Shown in pieces: positions 39,457 through 49,967 of a stretch of 64,000 nucleotides of DNA; within the stretch, counting starts at the first letter, position 1, and each line of letters starts with the position of its first letter. The position numbers were made by a program, and so were the translations under genes. The DNA lies in NCBI RefSeq assembly GCF_001693255.1, contig NZ_CP016474.1, positions 886,661-950,660 on the forward strand, read 5' to 3'. Under the pieces are notes generated by a model. It was not told the origin of the DNA, made no database searches, and saw only the letters and a list, made by a program, of their open reading frames with translations. The DNA comes from Picosynechococcus sp. PCC 7003. Its GTDB lineage: Bacteria; Cyanobacteriota; Cyanobacteriia; Cyanobacteriales; MRBY01.

Positions 39457-39486
39457 AGCGGACAGGTTATCTGTTCGCTTTTTTTT
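39457..39486 (+). terminator. Intrinsic terminator after rplL
   Basis: AGCGGACAG-GTTAT-CTGTTCGCT (one G-T pair) followed by a run of eight Ts, about 60 bases past the rplL stop. Confidence 0.88.
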
Positions 39487-39536
39487 GATCTTGAGATCTT
39501 GATGATTAAAGCTCTGCTAGGGCATTTATGGCATGA

Positions 39537-39566
39537 AAAAATCCCCCTGCAGTGATTGAGGGGGAC
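39537..39566 (-). terminator. Intrinsic terminator of gatA
   Basis: On the minus strand TCCCCCTCA…TGCAGGGGGA is followed by TTTTTTC, about 45 bases past the gatA stop. It backs onto the rplL terminator, so the two convergent units are well separated. Confidence 0.85.
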
Positions 39567-39608
39567 TGATAAGTTGAATTTGTTAAATTTGTTTTGTGTA
39601 AAGGCTTT

Positions 39609-41066
39609 TTAGAGTTGGGGTTCTTTCTGGTGCCAAGCCGTTGCCTGTTCATAGACATGGGCCACCTGAAGTAAGAGATCCTCTCGAAGAACATTACCGA
39701 TGAGTTGCATCCCGATGGGGAGTCCTTGGGCATCAAAACCACAGGGCAGACTCAGGGCCGGTAGTCCCGCTAAATTGACGGGAATGGTCATCAAGTCAGA
39801 GAGATACATACTGAGGGGATCATCGGTTTTTTCGCCAGCTTTGAAAGCGGTACTGGGGGAAGTGGGACAAATGAGTAGGTCCACCTTGGCAAAGGCTTGA
39901 TCAAAGTCTTCTTTAATTAAAGTTCTGACCTTCTGGGCTTTGAGGTAATAGGCATCATAATAGCCAGCCGACAAGGTGTAAGTTCCTAACATAATCCGGC
40001 GCTTTACCTCAGGGCCAAAACCAGCGGCACGGGTTTGGGTGTACATATCAACCAGGTTATCGGCCGCAGCATTGCGTGTGCCATATTTGACGGCATCGTA
40101 ACGGGCCAAATTTGCTGAGGCTTCGGACGGGGCAATGATGTAGTAGGCAGGTAAGCCATAACGGAAGCGAGGACAGGAGATAGTTTCAACCTCAGCACCA
40201 AGTTCCTGGAGTTGGGCGATCGCCTTTTGAACCGCTTCAGCAACCTCTGGATCCAGTCCTTCCCCAAAAGTCTCCTGGATGATGCCAATTTTGAGGGGCT
40301 TATCTTTGGGGAGTGCCGCCTGGAGCAACTGGCTATATTGGGGAATATCCACATCTAAACTGGTGGAATCCTTGGGATCATGGCCGGCGATCGCCTCTAA
40401 CAGAATTGCCGTATCTTCTACTGTCCGGGCAAAGGGGCCAATTTGATCCAGAGAAGACGCATAGGCCACCAAGCCAAAACGAGACACCAGGCCATAGGTC
40501 GGTTTAAGGCCCACCACACCACAGAGGGAAGCCGGTTGGCGAATCGAGCCGCCAGTATCTGAACCCAGGGCGATCGGCGCTTCCCCTGCTGCCACTGCCG
40601 CCGCTGACCCCCCAGAAGACCCACCCGGAACCCGTGTGACATCCCAGGGATTGCCCGTTACTTGATAGCCAGAATTTTCCGTCGAACTACCCATGGCAAA
40701 CTCATCAAGGTTTGTTTTGCCTACCATAATCGCCCCAGCTTCCCGTAACTTCTGGGTGACTGTCGATTCGTAGGTCGGCACAAAGCCTTCCAGGATGCGC
40801 GAAGCACAGGTGGTCTGAATGCCTTTCGTACAGAGATTATCCTTAATTGCAATGGGGATGCCTTCTAGGAGGCCAATGGTTTCCCCCGCGGCAATTTTTG
40901 CATCCACTTGCGCCGCCTGGGCCAAGGCCTGTTCCTTAGTCAGGGTTAAAAACGCTTTAACCTTAGGTTCCACCGCTTCGATATGGGCAAACGTTTCCGT
41001 CAAAATTTCGACAGCAGAACGTTCCTTTGAAATGAGTTGTTGGTGTAGCGTGCGGATGGCTGACAT
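39609..41066 (-). CDS. gatA: Asp/Glu-tRNA amidotransferase subunit A
   Basis: Amidase that makes ammonia from glutamine to convert Glu-tRNA(Gln) or Asp-tRNA(Asn). 485 residues with the catalytic lysine region [14 protein letters not shown], the amidase signature [14 protein letters not shown] and [11 protein letters not shown] carrying the two serines of the Ser-Ser-Lys triad. gatB and gatC are not in the window, as expected for scattered cyanobacterial gat genes. Confidence 0.96.
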   Translation of the reverse strand: MSAIRTLHQQLISKERSAVEILTETFAHIEAVEPKVKAFLTLTKEQALAQAAQVDAKIAAGETIGLLEGIPIAIKDNLCTKGIQTTCASRILEGFVPTYESTVTQKLREAGAIMVGKTNLDEFAMGSSTENSGYQVTGNPWDVTRVPGGSSGGSAAAVAAGEAPIALGSDTGGSIRQPASLCGVVGLKPTYGLVSRFGLVAYASSLDQIGPFARTVEDTAILLEAIAGHDPKDSTSLDVDIPQYSQLLQAALPKDKPLKIGIIQETFGEGLDPEVAEAVQKAIAQLQELGAEVETISCPRFRYGLPAYYIIAPSEASANLARYDAVKYGTRNAAADNLVDMYTQTRAAGFGPEVKRRIMLGTYTLSAGYYDAYYLKAQKVRTLIKEDFDQAFAKVDLLICPTSPSTAFKAGEKTDDPLSMYLSDLMTIPVNLAGLPALSLPCGFDAQGLPIGMQLIGNVLREDLLLQVAHVYEQATAWHQKEPQL

Positions 41067-41313
41067 GCTTTATCTATTCTCTGAAATACCCCAATCAGTT
41101 TATCCACTTGCCTTCCTCCCTGACAATCATCTCTAAAAATTATTTTTGCGGCGATCGCCCCGGAAGGGAACCAGCATCCGATACAATAAACTCCAGCTTA
41201 TGTTAATTTGATAAGTCTATTTTTAGTCAGCACAACAAAATGCTAAATTTATGAGCGCTCATATTCTTTAACAAAGTATGAGAACCGCTCAGGTAGATTT
41301 TTAGGAATCATCA

Positions 41314-41559
41314 ATGAACCAGGAAATTTTTGACAAAATTAAAAATATTATCGTTGATCAGCTGGATGTCGATGCTGACTCCGTAAGCCCCGAATCAAAC
41401 TTCATCAGTGACCTTGATGCAGACTCCCTCGACACAGTCGAGCTGGTCATGGCCTTTGAAGAAGAATTTGATATCGATATTCCCGATGATGTCGCTGAAA
41501 AAATCACTACGGTGGGAGAAGCAGTTAACATCATCGCTGAAAAAACTGGCGCCAACTAA
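41314..41559 (+). CDS. acpP: Acyl carrier protein
   Basis: Carries fatty-acyl intermediates on 4'-phosphopantetheine. 81 residues with the attachment motif [18 protein letters not shown] (serine in DSL). Followed by fabF in the common acpP-fabF arrangement. The 247-base gap before it is AT-rich and should hold the promoter. Confidence 0.97.
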   Translation: MNQEIFDKIKNIIVDQLDVDADSVSPESNFISDLDADSLDTVELVMAFEEEFDIDIPDDVAEKITTVGEAVNIIAEKTGAN

Positions 41560-41708
41560 ACCATTTAGTCCAGTCAGTTTAACCCCAACTTCCAGAGCTG
41601 CGAACTTCCCAAAGTTATCGCGGCTTTCTCGCTAGTTTTTATGATTGATTGTCGCTTCCTTCGGATGCACAAGCCTTTTTTCCCACTGCAAAAACACTCA
41701 AATCAGCC

Positions 41709-42965
41709 ATGGCACACTCATCTCCGTATCGCGTTGTAATCACCGGTTTAGGTGCGATCACCCCGATTGGTAATACCCTAGAGGAGTATTGGGAAGGACT
41801 CATGACCGGTCGCAATGGCATTGACCTCGTGACCGCATTTGATGCTTCCCAACATGCCTGTCGCATTGCAGGTGAAGTAAAAGGCTTTGATCCCCTCGCA
41901 TTCATCCCTAAAAAAGAAGCGAAGCGCATGGATCGATTTTCCCAATTCGCCGTGGCTGCCAGTAAGCAAGCCCTTGCCGATGCGGGTCTAGAGATCAATG
42001 CTGACAATGCTCCCGATATCGGTGTGATGATCGGCACCGGGGTCGGTGGCATCAAGGTGATGGAAGACCAGCAGGAAATTTACCTAGAGAAAGGCCCCAG
42101 CCGCTGTAGCCCCTTCATGATCCCAATGATGATTGCCAATATGGCGGCAGGGTTAACGGCAATTCATACCGGTGCCCAAGGGCCCAATAGTTGTACGGTG
42201 ACTGCTTGCGCGGCTGGCTCTAACGCAGTGGGTGAGGCATTCCGTTTGGTGCAGCAAGGCTACGCTAAAGCGATGATTTCTGGAGGCACCGAAGCCGCAA
42301 TCACCCCTTTAAGTGTTGCCGGATTTGCCTCGGCCCGGGCTTTATCGACCCGCAATGATGATCCCAAGCATGCTTGTCGTCCTTTTGATCAAGATCGTGA
42401 TGGCTTTGTAATGGGCGAAGGTGCGGGCATTTTAATCCTCGAAGAGCTAGAGCATGCCTTGGCCCGGGGGGCAAAAATCTACGGGGAAATCGTTGGTTAC
42501 GGCATGACCTGTGATGCTTACCACATGACGGCACCGACTCCCGATGGAGCTGGGGCAACCCGGGCCATTGAATTAGCGCTCAAGGATGGCGACTTGGCTC
42601 CGAACCAAGTGAACTACGTGAATGCCCATGGGACGAGTACCCCCGCCAATGACATCACAGAAACGAAAGCGATTAAAAAAGCCCTCGGCGACCAGGCTTA
42701 TAAAATTTTAGTAAGTTCGACTAAATCCATGACCGGTCACCTCTTGGGTGGTTCTGGGGGGATTGAGGCGGTGGCCACAGTGATGGCGATCGCCAATGAT
42801 CGCGTCCCCCCAACGATCAACCTCGAAAATCCCCAAGAAGGCTGCGATTTAGATTACGTTCCCAATGAAAGCCGCGAACACCCAGTTGAAGTAGCCCTTT
42901 CTAACTCCTTCGGCTTTGGCGGCCACAACGTCACCCTCGCGTTTAAAAAGTATCGCCCGGAATAA
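41709..42965 (+). CDS. fabF: 3-oxoacyl-ACP synthase II (KAS II)
   Basis: Elongates fatty-acyl chains by condensation with malonyl-ACP. I use ATG 41709 (MAHSSPYRVVITGLG); the open frame reaches 41649 but the extra 20 residues are unlike the family. 418 residues with the Cys-His-His set: VTACAAGSNAVGEAF, NAHGTSTPAND and KSMTGHLLGGSGG. Confidence 0.95.
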   Translation: MAHSSPYRVVITGLGAITPIGNTLEEYWEGLMTGRNGIDLVTAFDASQHACRIAGEVKGFDPLAFIPKKEAKRMDRFSQFAVAASKQALADAGLEINADNAPDIGVMIGTGVGGIKVMEDQQEIYLEKGPSRCSPFMIPMMIANMAAGLTAIHTGAQGPNSCTVTACAAGSNAVGEAFRLVQQGYAKAMISGGTEAAITPLSVAGFASARALSTRNDDPKHACRPFDQDRDGFVMGEGAGILILEELEHALARGAKIYGEIVGYGMTCDAYHMTAPTPDGAGATRAIELALKDGDLAPNQVNYVNAHGTSTPANDITETKAIKKALGDQAYKILVSSTKSMTGHLLGGSGGIEAVATVMAIANDRVPPTINLENPQEGCDLDYVPNESREHPVEVALSNSFGFGGHNVTLAFKKYRPE

Positions 42966-43131
42966 ATTAGTTGGCGTAAATGTTAGCGATTTGACAGAAT
43001 CATTCTTGCCCAGTGATCCTAACAGTGGGATGATGGGGGGGATTTTGAGGAGGGCAATTTGCGCTTCTCGATGGTCTAATAACTCCCTATAGTTTTTCTT
43101 TATTTGTCGTTTACTGTCAGAAATTTTCACT

Positions 43132-45138
43132 ATGACCGTTGCAACCCAATCCATAGATCAGCTTTGTATTAATGCAATTCGCTTTTTGGCAATTGATGGC
43201 GTCGAGAAGGCAAAATCTGGTCACCCCGGTTTACCGATGGGCGCTGCTCCCATGGCCTACACCCTCTGGGACAAATTCATGCGGTTCAACCCCAAAAATC
43301 CGAAATGGGTCAACCGCGATCGCTTTGTCCTGTCGGCAGGTCACGGTTCAATGCTGCAGTATGCCTTGATGTACTTAGCGGGCTATGACAGTGTTTCCCT
43401 CGAAGACATTAAGCAATTTCGTCAGTGGAAATCGAAGACTCCCGGTCACCCTGAGAACTTCGAGACCCCTGGTGTAGAAGTCACTACTGGCCCCCTCGGC
43501 CAAGGGATCGCTAATGCTGTCGGCCTCGCCCTGGCGGAAGCACACCTAGCTGCTCGCTTTAACAAATCTGATGCTACTCTCTTCGACCACTATACCTATG
43601 TGATCATGGGTGATGGTTGCAACATGGAAGGGATCTCTGGGGAAGCGGCTTCCATCGCGGGTCACTGGGGTCTCGGCAAATTAATCGCCCTCTATGACGA
43701 CAACCACATTTCCATCGACGGCTCCACGGACATTGCCTTCACCGAAGATGTCTGTAAGCGTTATGAGTCCTATGGTTGGCATGTTCTCCATGTAGAGGAT
43801 GGCAACAATGATATTGAGGCGATCGCCAAAGCCATTGAAGCGGCCAAGGCAGTAACCGACAAGCCCTCTCTGATTAAAATTACAACGACGATTGGTTACG
43901 GTTCCCCCAACAAAGCCGATACCGCTGGTGTACATGGTGCCGCATTAGGTGGCGATGAAATTGAACTAACCCGCAAAGCCCTTGATTGGCCCTACGCCCC
44001 CTTCGAGGTTCCCGAAGATGCCCTCAACCATTTCCGTAAAGCCGTTGAACGGGGTGCCAGCGCCGAAGCAGAGTGGAACCAAGTGTGGGCCACCTACAAA
44101 ACTAAATATGCTGAAGAAGCCGCAGAATTAGAGCGGATTCTTTCTGGTAAGCCCCCCGCAAACTGGGCTGATGCTCTACCTACCGCCACACCTGCTGATA
44201 AAGGCCTTGCGACCCGTAAGCACTCCGAAATCACCCTCAATGCGATCGCCCCAGGATTGCCCGAATTGATTGGGGGTTCTGCGGACTTGACCCACTCTAA
44301 CTTGACAGAAATCCACGTTTCCGGCGATTTCCAGAAAGGCGCCTACGAAAACCGTAACGTCCACTTCGGCGTTCGGGAACATGCCATGGGCGCAATCTGT
44401 AACGGCATTGCCCTCCACGGCACTGGCTTACTGCCCTATGGCGCGACTTTCCTTGTGTTCTCCGACTACATGCGGAACTCGATCCGTTTATCTGCCCTGT
44501 CCGAAGCACGGGTAATTTGGGTGATGACCCACGATTCCATTGCTCTCGGTGAAGATGGCCCCACCCACCAACCCATCGAGCACGTTGCTTCTCTGCGGGC
44601 GATGCCGAACCTCTATGTTTACCGTCCGGCAGATACCAACGAAACCTCCGGTGCCTATAAAGTGGCCGTTGAAAGTGCAACAACGCCGACCCTATTGGCC
44701 CTCACTCGCCAAGGTTTACCTAACCTCGAAGGCAGCTCCATTGAAAATGCCGCAAAAGGTGGCTATGTCCTCTCCGATAGCGAAGGCACCCCTGATCTGA
44801 TTTTGATTGGTACAGGTAGTGAAGTTCACCTCTGTGTCGAAGCAGCGAAAGCACTCCGAGCCAGCGGTAAGAATGTCCGTGTTGTTTCCATGCCCTGTGT
44901 GGAACGCTTCGAAGAGCAAGATGCCGCCTACCAAGAGTCCGTGCTGCCGAAAGCTGTGACCAAACGGGTTGCTGTAGAGGCTGGTGCCACCATGAGCTGG
45001 TACAAGTACGTTGGTTTCGAAGGCGCTGTGATCGGCATTGATACCTATGGTGCTTCCGCCCCTGGTGGTGTCGTCATGGAGAAATTTGGTTTTACCGTTG
45101 ATAACGTTGTAAAAACAGCCGAGACAGTACTGGGTTAA
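43132..45138 (+). CDS. tkt: Transketolase
   Basis: Thiamine-diphosphate enzyme of the Calvin cycle and pentose phosphate path. 668 residues with the cofactor motif [32 protein letters not shown], and the pyrimidine domain [17 protein letters not shown]. Standard length. It lies downstream of fabF after 166 bases with its own terminator behind. Confidence 0.97.
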   Translation: MTVATQSIDQLCINAIRFLAIDGVEKAKSGHPGLPMGAAPMAYTLWDKFMRFNPKNPKWVNRDRFVLSAGHGSMLQYALMYLAGYDSVSLEDIKQFRQWKSKTPGHPENFETPGVEVTTGPLGQGIANAVGLALAEAHLAARFNKSDATLFDHYTYVIMGDGCNMEGISGEAASIAGHWGLGKLIALYDDNHISIDGSTDIAFTEDVCKRYESYGWHVLHVEDGNNDIEAIAKAIEAAKAVTDKPSLIKITTTIGYGSPNKADTAGVHGAALGGDEIELTRKALDWPYAPFEVPEDALNHFRKAVERGASAEAEWNQVWATYKTKYAEEAAELERILSGKPPANWADALPTATPADKGLATRKHSEITLNAIAPGLPELIGGSADLTHSNLTEIHVSGDFQKGAYENRNVHFGVREHAMGAICNGIALHGTGLLPYGATFLVFSDYMRNSIRLSALSEARVIWVMTHDSIALGEDGPTHQPIEHVASLRAMPNLYVYRPADTNETSGAYKVAVESATTPTLLALTRQGLPNLEGSSIENAAKGGYVLSDSEGTPDLILIGTGSEVHLCVEAAKALRASGKNVRVVSMPCVERFEEQDAAYQESVLPKAVTKRVAVEAGATMSWYKYVGFEGAVIGIDTYGASAPGGVVMEKFGFTVDNVVKTAETVLG

Positions 45139-45185
45139 AACCTTTAGTCCGGTCATAGACTGACCATTTTCAGTAAAACGCTTTG

Positions 45186-45217
45186 GAGGTAGGTTTTTAT
45201 TCCCTGCCTCTTTTTTT
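45186..45217 (+). terminator. Intrinsic terminator of tkt
   Basis: GAGGTAGG and CCTGCCTC (one T-G pair) form an 8-bp stem with a 9-base loop, followed by seven Ts. Confidence 0.85.
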
Positions 45218-45256
45218 GTGACAATATTGACGCGAAATAAGCATGGTCTGAGAGAA

Positions 45257-46393
45257 CTAGCCTGTCCGCCAAAGGATCGTCCCTGCGGCCACTAACCCCA
45301 AGAGATTAGGAAACCAAGTCCCCATAAACGGTGTAATGGTTCCCCAGACTCCCATGGAACTGGAAATCACAGAAATCAGATAGTAAGCAAAGACAATGGC
45401 TACTGATAGGCCTACACTGGTGGCTCGGCTGGAATTTTGCGGGCGCAGGCCGATGGCCGATCCGACCATTGCAAAGACAATGCAAACGAAGGGGACAGAA
45501 AATTTTTCTTGCTTTCTCACCTGGAGCGTCCGGATCCGCCTTTCGTTGCGACTTAACTTGAGACTTTCTAAACAAACATCAATCACTTGGAGGGTCATTT
45601 CATTGGGGCGTTGACAGCGGGTCGCGAGGATCAAAGGAGCATCAGATAGGCTCAAAAAACTGCTTTCAAACTGCTCAATATCACTAAAGGAACCATTAGC
45701 CCCAATTTGATAAATGCTGCCATCCCGCACCAGCCAACCCTGTTCATTAGCGTTCCACTGGGCGGCGGCGGCGGTGATAATTCTTTGGGTATCGACGGCG
45801 GCGCGATCGAGGATGGTGAGATTGTTCATTTGGGTGCCATCGAAGGTCTCGGCATAAAAGAGGGTTTTGAGGATTTCGCGGTTACCAGTGGCCGTTTGCA
45901 CCCGTTGATATTCGGGGTAGATAATATTTTTTTCTTGGTAGTCAATGGTTTCTTCTCCCTTGGCAATGTTGGCAATGGTACTGGCCTGTTTGGTGGTCTG
46001 GGGGACAATCCAGTCGTTGAAGCCAAAGGTGATACCCGTAATGAGTAACCCCAGGAGAAGACCGGGGATCATTAACCGCAAGGGGGGCAAACCGACGCTG
46101 CGTAAGGCGATAATTTCACTAAAAGAAGACAAACTACTGTAGGCGGTGAGGGTTCCTAACAGAGTGGCCATGGGAAGACCGAGGACGAGAAATTCTGGGA
46201 GACGGAGGGCGAGGATTTGGAAGGCGATCGCCCAGGTGATTTCATTGGCGACCACATTGCGCATTACCTCGAAGAGAACACCGATGGTGAGGCCCAAACT
46301 CGTGAAAATTCCTAACCCAAACAGGAAAGGCCCCACAAGTTGCGCCATAATGTAGCGATCTAATAGTGAAAATACCCTTAAAATTCTCAACAT
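45257..46393 (-). CDS. LptF/LptG-family permease (YjgP/YjgQ)
   Basis: Membrane part of the ABC exporter that lifts lipopolysaccharide from the inner membrane. 378 residues: three N-terminal helices (FLFGLGIFTSLGLTIGVLFEV; ILALRLPEFLVLGLPMATLLG), a periplasmic beta region at about 130-270, and three C-terminal helices. Motif SSFSEIIALRSVGLPPLRLM is typical of the family. Cyanobacteria often have one fused-function protein, so F versus G cannot be told. No lptB here. Confidence 0.88.
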   Translation of the reverse strand: MLRILRVFSLLDRYIMAQLVGPFLFGLGIFTSLGLTIGVLFEVMRNVVANEITWAIAFQILALRLPEFLVLGLPMATLLGTLTAYSSLSSFSEIIALRSVGLPPLRLMIPGLLLGLLITGITFGFNDWIVPQTTKQASTIANIAKGEETIDYQEKNIIYPEYQRVQTATGNREILKTLFYAETFDGTQMNNLTILDRAAVDTQRIITAAAAQWNANEQGWLVRDGSIYQIGANGSFSDIEQFESSFLSLSDAPLILATRCQRPNEMTLQVIDVCLESLKLSRNERRIRTLQVRKQEKFSVPFVCIVFAMVGSAIGLRPQNSSRATSVGLSVAIVFAYYLISVISSSMGVWGTITPFMGTWFPNLLGLVAAGTILWRTG

Positions 46394-46604
46394 TGTGGTC
46401 TAGTCTGATTGGAGCAGCAAATTTTAGCAACGATTTAGCAATTAAAATCCCTAGCCCATCATGCCAAACAAGTTGCGGTTTTGGCTGAACTTGCGCCCCT
46501 TTGCCGCTGATTTATCGCTGCGCGTCGGGAACTTCGGGCCCCGATAATGATTCAGTGCCATTGCACTTTGGTTTATTCTAAATTTACTTTTTTTGATAGA
46601 GTCC

Positions 46605-48080
46605 ATGTTTGACCTGTTTGCTTCTTTGCTCATTGCCCAGGAATCTGCCCCTTTATTGGTGGCCCAAGAGAACAGGTCGAAGGAAGAGTTGCTCCCGCAC
46701 CAAGCGCCCACACCAGGGGAAGAGCAAGGGTCTTCTGTGGGGCGATCGCCAGCGGCCATCGTCACGGAACCCCAAGAGGTGCGTCCTTTGCCGGGGAGCT
46801 TGAATGAAATTCCGGTCTTTAACAGCAACAGCCCTGAGGTCATTGCCCAGGAAGGCATTTTATTATCCACTTTCCCGAAGGCGGGAAAAACCCAGGCGAT
46901 CGCCCACCTCGAAACCCCCCTCGAAGGACGCTTTGATATTTTTACCCACCACATTTCCCGTCCCGCCACGGAGCAACGCACCCTATACCAAGGCCTGTTG
47001 GTGAATAACCCCACTGGCAGCCCCCGCACCCTCAAAATTCTCCAAGGCATTAGTTACCTCAATAGTGAAGATGCCCCCTTCCGCGAGTTATTACCCTTTG
47101 TTGAAGATCCCCAAGGTTTTGTCTATTCCGGCCCCGGATCCCGACTCGTGAGCGATACCCTCCGGGGCAAAAGCCAAGCGCAATTTCCAGAGATTGTCCG
47201 TATTCCCCCCTATAGCACCGTGATTTTGGCGAATCTCCCCATTCCGGTCAGCGGTGCCCGCTCTACCTATTTACAAGTGGAAACGGATGGCAGCGTTTAT
47301 TTGGCCAATTTAGCGAAATATGAAGTCCGCGAAGAAATAGCCACCAGCCGCATTGACAATAATGGCAGTATCGTTGAGGGTAAAGCCTTTCGCTCCCGTC
47401 CCCCCAGCCTCGATGAATGGCGATCGCTCCTCACCCAAGGCCAACTCGTCGAACCCCGGGATCTCCCCCCGGTGCCCAGTAAAGATCCGGGCCGCATTAT
47501 TTATGGACGGGTTGCAGGCATTTCTGTGGGTAGCCAGTGGGAGGCAACCGTCACCGATCCAGGGGCAGAGAGTTTAGCAATCCCCGCTGCCGGCGAAGCG
47601 ATTTCTTTCCCCATTAGCACCACCAGCACCGGCACTTTTGGCACTAACCAAGTGCAAAGCGCCCCCATGCTCACCCGTTATCCCGATACCGCACTCCAGG
47701 GCCATGGTAATTATTTAGTCCATTACAAACTGACTTTTCCCCTCGAAAATACGAGCGATGAATATCAATGGACATCGCTAACGTTTCAAACGCCCATCAA
47801 AGATGATCTCCATAGCGATCGCCTCTCCTTTTTTGCATCGCCCCCCAACCGTGTTTTTTATCGAGGCACCGTCCGTATCAACTATCCCAACGAATACCGG
47901 CGGCAGATCACCCGCTACATCCACCTAGTGCAACATCGAGGCCAACGCTCAGAACCCCTTGCCACCCTGGAAATTCCCCCCGGCGCAAGTCGTACCGCAG
48001 AAATTGACTTTTTCTATCCCCCCGATGCAACACCTCCCCAGGTGATTACCGTGAGAACCCTTGCCCCAGAGGATCGTTAA
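46605..48080 (+). CDS. DUF3370 family protein
   Basis: Cyanobacteria-specific family of unknown role. From ATG 46605 it has 491 residues; a TTG 12 bases upstream is also in frame. The diagnostic region is RPLPGSLNEIPVFNSNSPE … EGILLSTFP. The short hydrophobic N-terminus (FDLFASLLIAQES) may act as a signal. The rest is beta-rich (YLQVETDGSVYLANLAKYE), consistent with an exported protein. Divergent from the LptF/G gene. Confidence 0.82.
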   Translation: MFDLFASLLIAQESAPLLVAQENRSKEELLPHQAPTPGEEQGSSVGRSPAAIVTEPQEVRPLPGSLNEIPVFNSNSPEVIAQEGILLSTFPKAGKTQAIAHLETPLEGRFDIFTHHISRPATEQRTLYQGLLVNNPTGSPRTLKILQGISYLNSEDAPFRELLPFVEDPQGFVYSGPGSRLVSDTLRGKSQAQFPEIVRIPPYSTVILANLPIPVSGARSTYLQVETDGSVYLANLAKYEVREEIATSRIDNNGSIVEGKAFRSRPPSLDEWRSLLTQGQLVEPRDLPPVPSKDPGRIIYGRVAGISVGSQWEATVTDPGAESLAIPAAGEAISFPISTTSTGTFGTNQVQSAPMLTRYPDTALQGHGNYLVHYKLTFPLENTSDEYQWTSLTFQTPIKDDLHSDRLSFFASPPNRVFYRGTVRINYPNEYRRQITRYIHLVQHRGQRSEPLATLEIPPGASRTAEIDFFYPPDATPPQVITVRTLAPEDR

Positions 48081-48120
48081 AGATTCTCAAAATTAAACTC
48101 AAAATAATGGAGCGATCGCC

Positions 48121-48705
48121 CTAGGAACGTCTTGGGGGGAACAGTTGCCCCAAAGGTAGGCCCCAACAGGCAAAATCTCGCCGGATACTGACAGTTGGGT
48201 GGGGATCAATAGCCTGGGCAGTTGTTTCAGAAATTAAGAGTGCTGGCAAGAGGGTCAGGGGAATTTGTAGCAAAATATTGCCGAAGAAGAACAGCAGGAT
48301 CGCGGCGAATAAGCCCAAAATATGCCACTGGGGGAGTCCTGCTGTCAGTCCCACCGCGAGGGGCGCATAATGGGCTACTTGCCACAACAAAATCACCATG
48401 GCGATCGCCCCCAGGACATTTAAAATCGGCTGCCGGGTTCCCTGCACTAGTCGTAAAATTTGCCGTTGCCGTTCATCGAGGCGTTCTGGCGGAATTTGAA
48501 ACACAAAGAGGCTAAAGGGTTGCCAGGGCCGGAGGATTTGCAGCAGCCACACCGGCACTCCGCCCAGGAGCACAATTAAGCCCAATTCAACATTGGCCAC
48601 GGGAAATGGGATGCCAATCGCCAAGGCGATCGCCAACAAAGACCAAATCAGAGGCAGTAAGGCCAAGCCCGCAACATGTAACCAAAAATAAGGCTCAAAC
48701 AACAT
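48121..48705 (-). CDS. Cyanobacterial multi-helix membrane protein, unknown function
   Basis: From ATG 48705 (MLFEPYFWLHVAGLALLPL) the product is 194 residues with four or five hydrophobic segments: AGLALLPLIWSLLAIALAIG, VELGLIVLLGGVPVWLLQI, VLGAIAMVILLWQVAHY, LGLFAAILLFFFGNILL. It resembles the conserved cyanobacterial family that NCBI calls low-complexity tail membrane protein, though the tail here is short (LFPPRRS). The open frame goes on to 48747 with cysteine-rich codons that I do not believe are translated. Confidence 0.7.
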   Translation of the reverse strand: MLFEPYFWLHVAGLALLPLIWSLLAIALAIGIPFPVANVELGLIVLLGGVPVWLLQILRPWQPFSLFVFQIPPERLDERQRQILRLVQGTRQPILNVLGAIAMVILLWQVAHYAPLAVGLTAGLPQWHILGLFAAILLFFFGNILLQIPLTLLPALLISETTAQAIDPHPTVSIRRDFACWGLPLGQLFPPRRS

Positions 48706-48805
48706 TTTTCCGCCGCCCCAAAAAAACTTGAACGAACAACAGCACAATGCCCTGAATATCCCATGGTGACCCCTGAAAGTAAAGTGGCCCTAGGCACCAG
48801 AAGTA

Positions 48806-49705
48806 TAGTAAATTCGAATAAAGAATGGAGGAAAAAGATGTATAGCTTAGACCTCAGAACAAGAGTGGTGAACTTTGTCCGCTCTGGCGGCAGCAAAGCA
48901 GAGGCTGCAAGACGCTATGAAGTTTCAGAAGCGACAGTCTATAGTTGGCTCAAGCGTCCCGACCTGAAACCAACAGTAGTGAATCGTCGTCGTCGTAAGC
49001 TCGACTGGCAAGCAGTCGCCGAGCATGTCAGGCAGTATCCAGAAGCAAGACTGCTCGATAGAGCCAAGCACTTTGGGGTGACCACAAGTTCAATGCATTA
49101 TGCCCTCAAACAGATGAAGATAACGAGAAAAAAAACAGCAAAAATATCGAGAGCGTAACCATCGAGAACGGCAACAATATCTCAGAGAACTACGAGAGTT
49201 ACTCCAAAGGGTAGGAGCAGAGAAATTAGCCTTTATCGATGAATCAGGTTTCGATAACCGCGTGCATCGAAGACATGGATGGGCACCCAGAGGTCAGAAA
49301 TTATTTGGAGAGAGGACAGGAAAACGCGAAAAGCGAGAGAATCTGTTGGCCGCTCGACAAGAGGGCAAGATGATTGCCCCGATGTTGGTCACAGGAAGCG
49401 TGAATGCCATCTGTTTTGAGACATGGTTATCCCATTGGTTGATGCCGCAGCTGAAGGAGAACTCAATATTAGTCATGGATAATGCTCCAATTCACCGCAA
49501 AAGCAGGATAAGGGAACTCGCCGACCAGAAGGGTCACATCGTCAAGTTTCTGCCAAAGTACTCCCCAGATTTCAACAAAATAGAACATGATTTTGCTGCT
49601 CTCAAGAAGAGAAGGGAATATTTGCCGGAGGGAACCAGTCTTGACCAGCTTATTAGAGATTATTGCGATGACCCTTAATCCTCTAGAACTTATTCGAATT
49701 AACTA
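48806..49705 (+). mobile_element. Complete 900-bp IS630-type insertion sequence
   Basis: Left end TAGTAAATTCGAATAA (48806-48821) and right end TTATTCGAATTAACTA (49690-49705) are inverted repeats with one mismatch. A TA dinucleotide on each side (48804-48805 and 49706-49707) is the target duplication typical of IS630/Tc1-mariner elements. The element lies between the membrane-protein gene and chlH. All parts look intact, so it may be active or recent. Confidence 0.92.
48838..49678 (+). CDS. IS630-family transposase in two frames with an A8 slip site
   Basis: The first frame (48838-49158) encodes a helix-turn-helix part: MYSLDLRTRVVNFVRSGGSK, EAARRYEVSEATVYSWLK. The second frame, +1 relative to it, runs from the slip region to 49678 and holds the DDE catalytic domain: FIDESGFD, VMDNAPIHRK and YSPDFNKIEHDFAALKK. 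The frames meet at eight As (49128-49135), where ribosomal or polymerase slippage could join them, as in other IS630 members. All three acidic residues are present. A plain mutation that killed the gene is the alternative. Confidence 0.85.
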
Positions 49706-49967
49706 TATAACCAATTGGCTTTTCTCCAACAGGCATCACAAATGTCAAGGAATATAACAAAAAATTAAGTTTGGTTTATCAAATTGTGTCAGAATAGCCA
49801 ACCTTTCCTAGGCCAACCAGTATTTTTTGCTAAAACTCTTTAAGTGCCTTCAGCTAGCTCGCTATCAGACAGCAGCGTCTGCTCCATATAATGTGATGAT
49901 GAGCAGAAGAATAGTTATAAATTTTTAATATCCATCTACTTGTCCAAGTAAAGGAGACTCACCATTT
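49706..49967 (+). other. chlH leader region
   Basis: The 262 bases between the IS right end and chlH have no gene. TATAAT at 49887-49892 could be a -10 box, with only a weak -35 partner. AAAGGAG at 49950-49956 is the ribosome-binding site for chlH. The IS lies far enough upstream that the promoter is probably intact. Confidence 0.45.

Noticed and set aside
46451-47050. Minus-strand 199-codon open frame opposite DUF3370
   Set aside because: It lies antisense to a recognised gene and its tryptophan/serine-rich translation is typical of a shadow frame.
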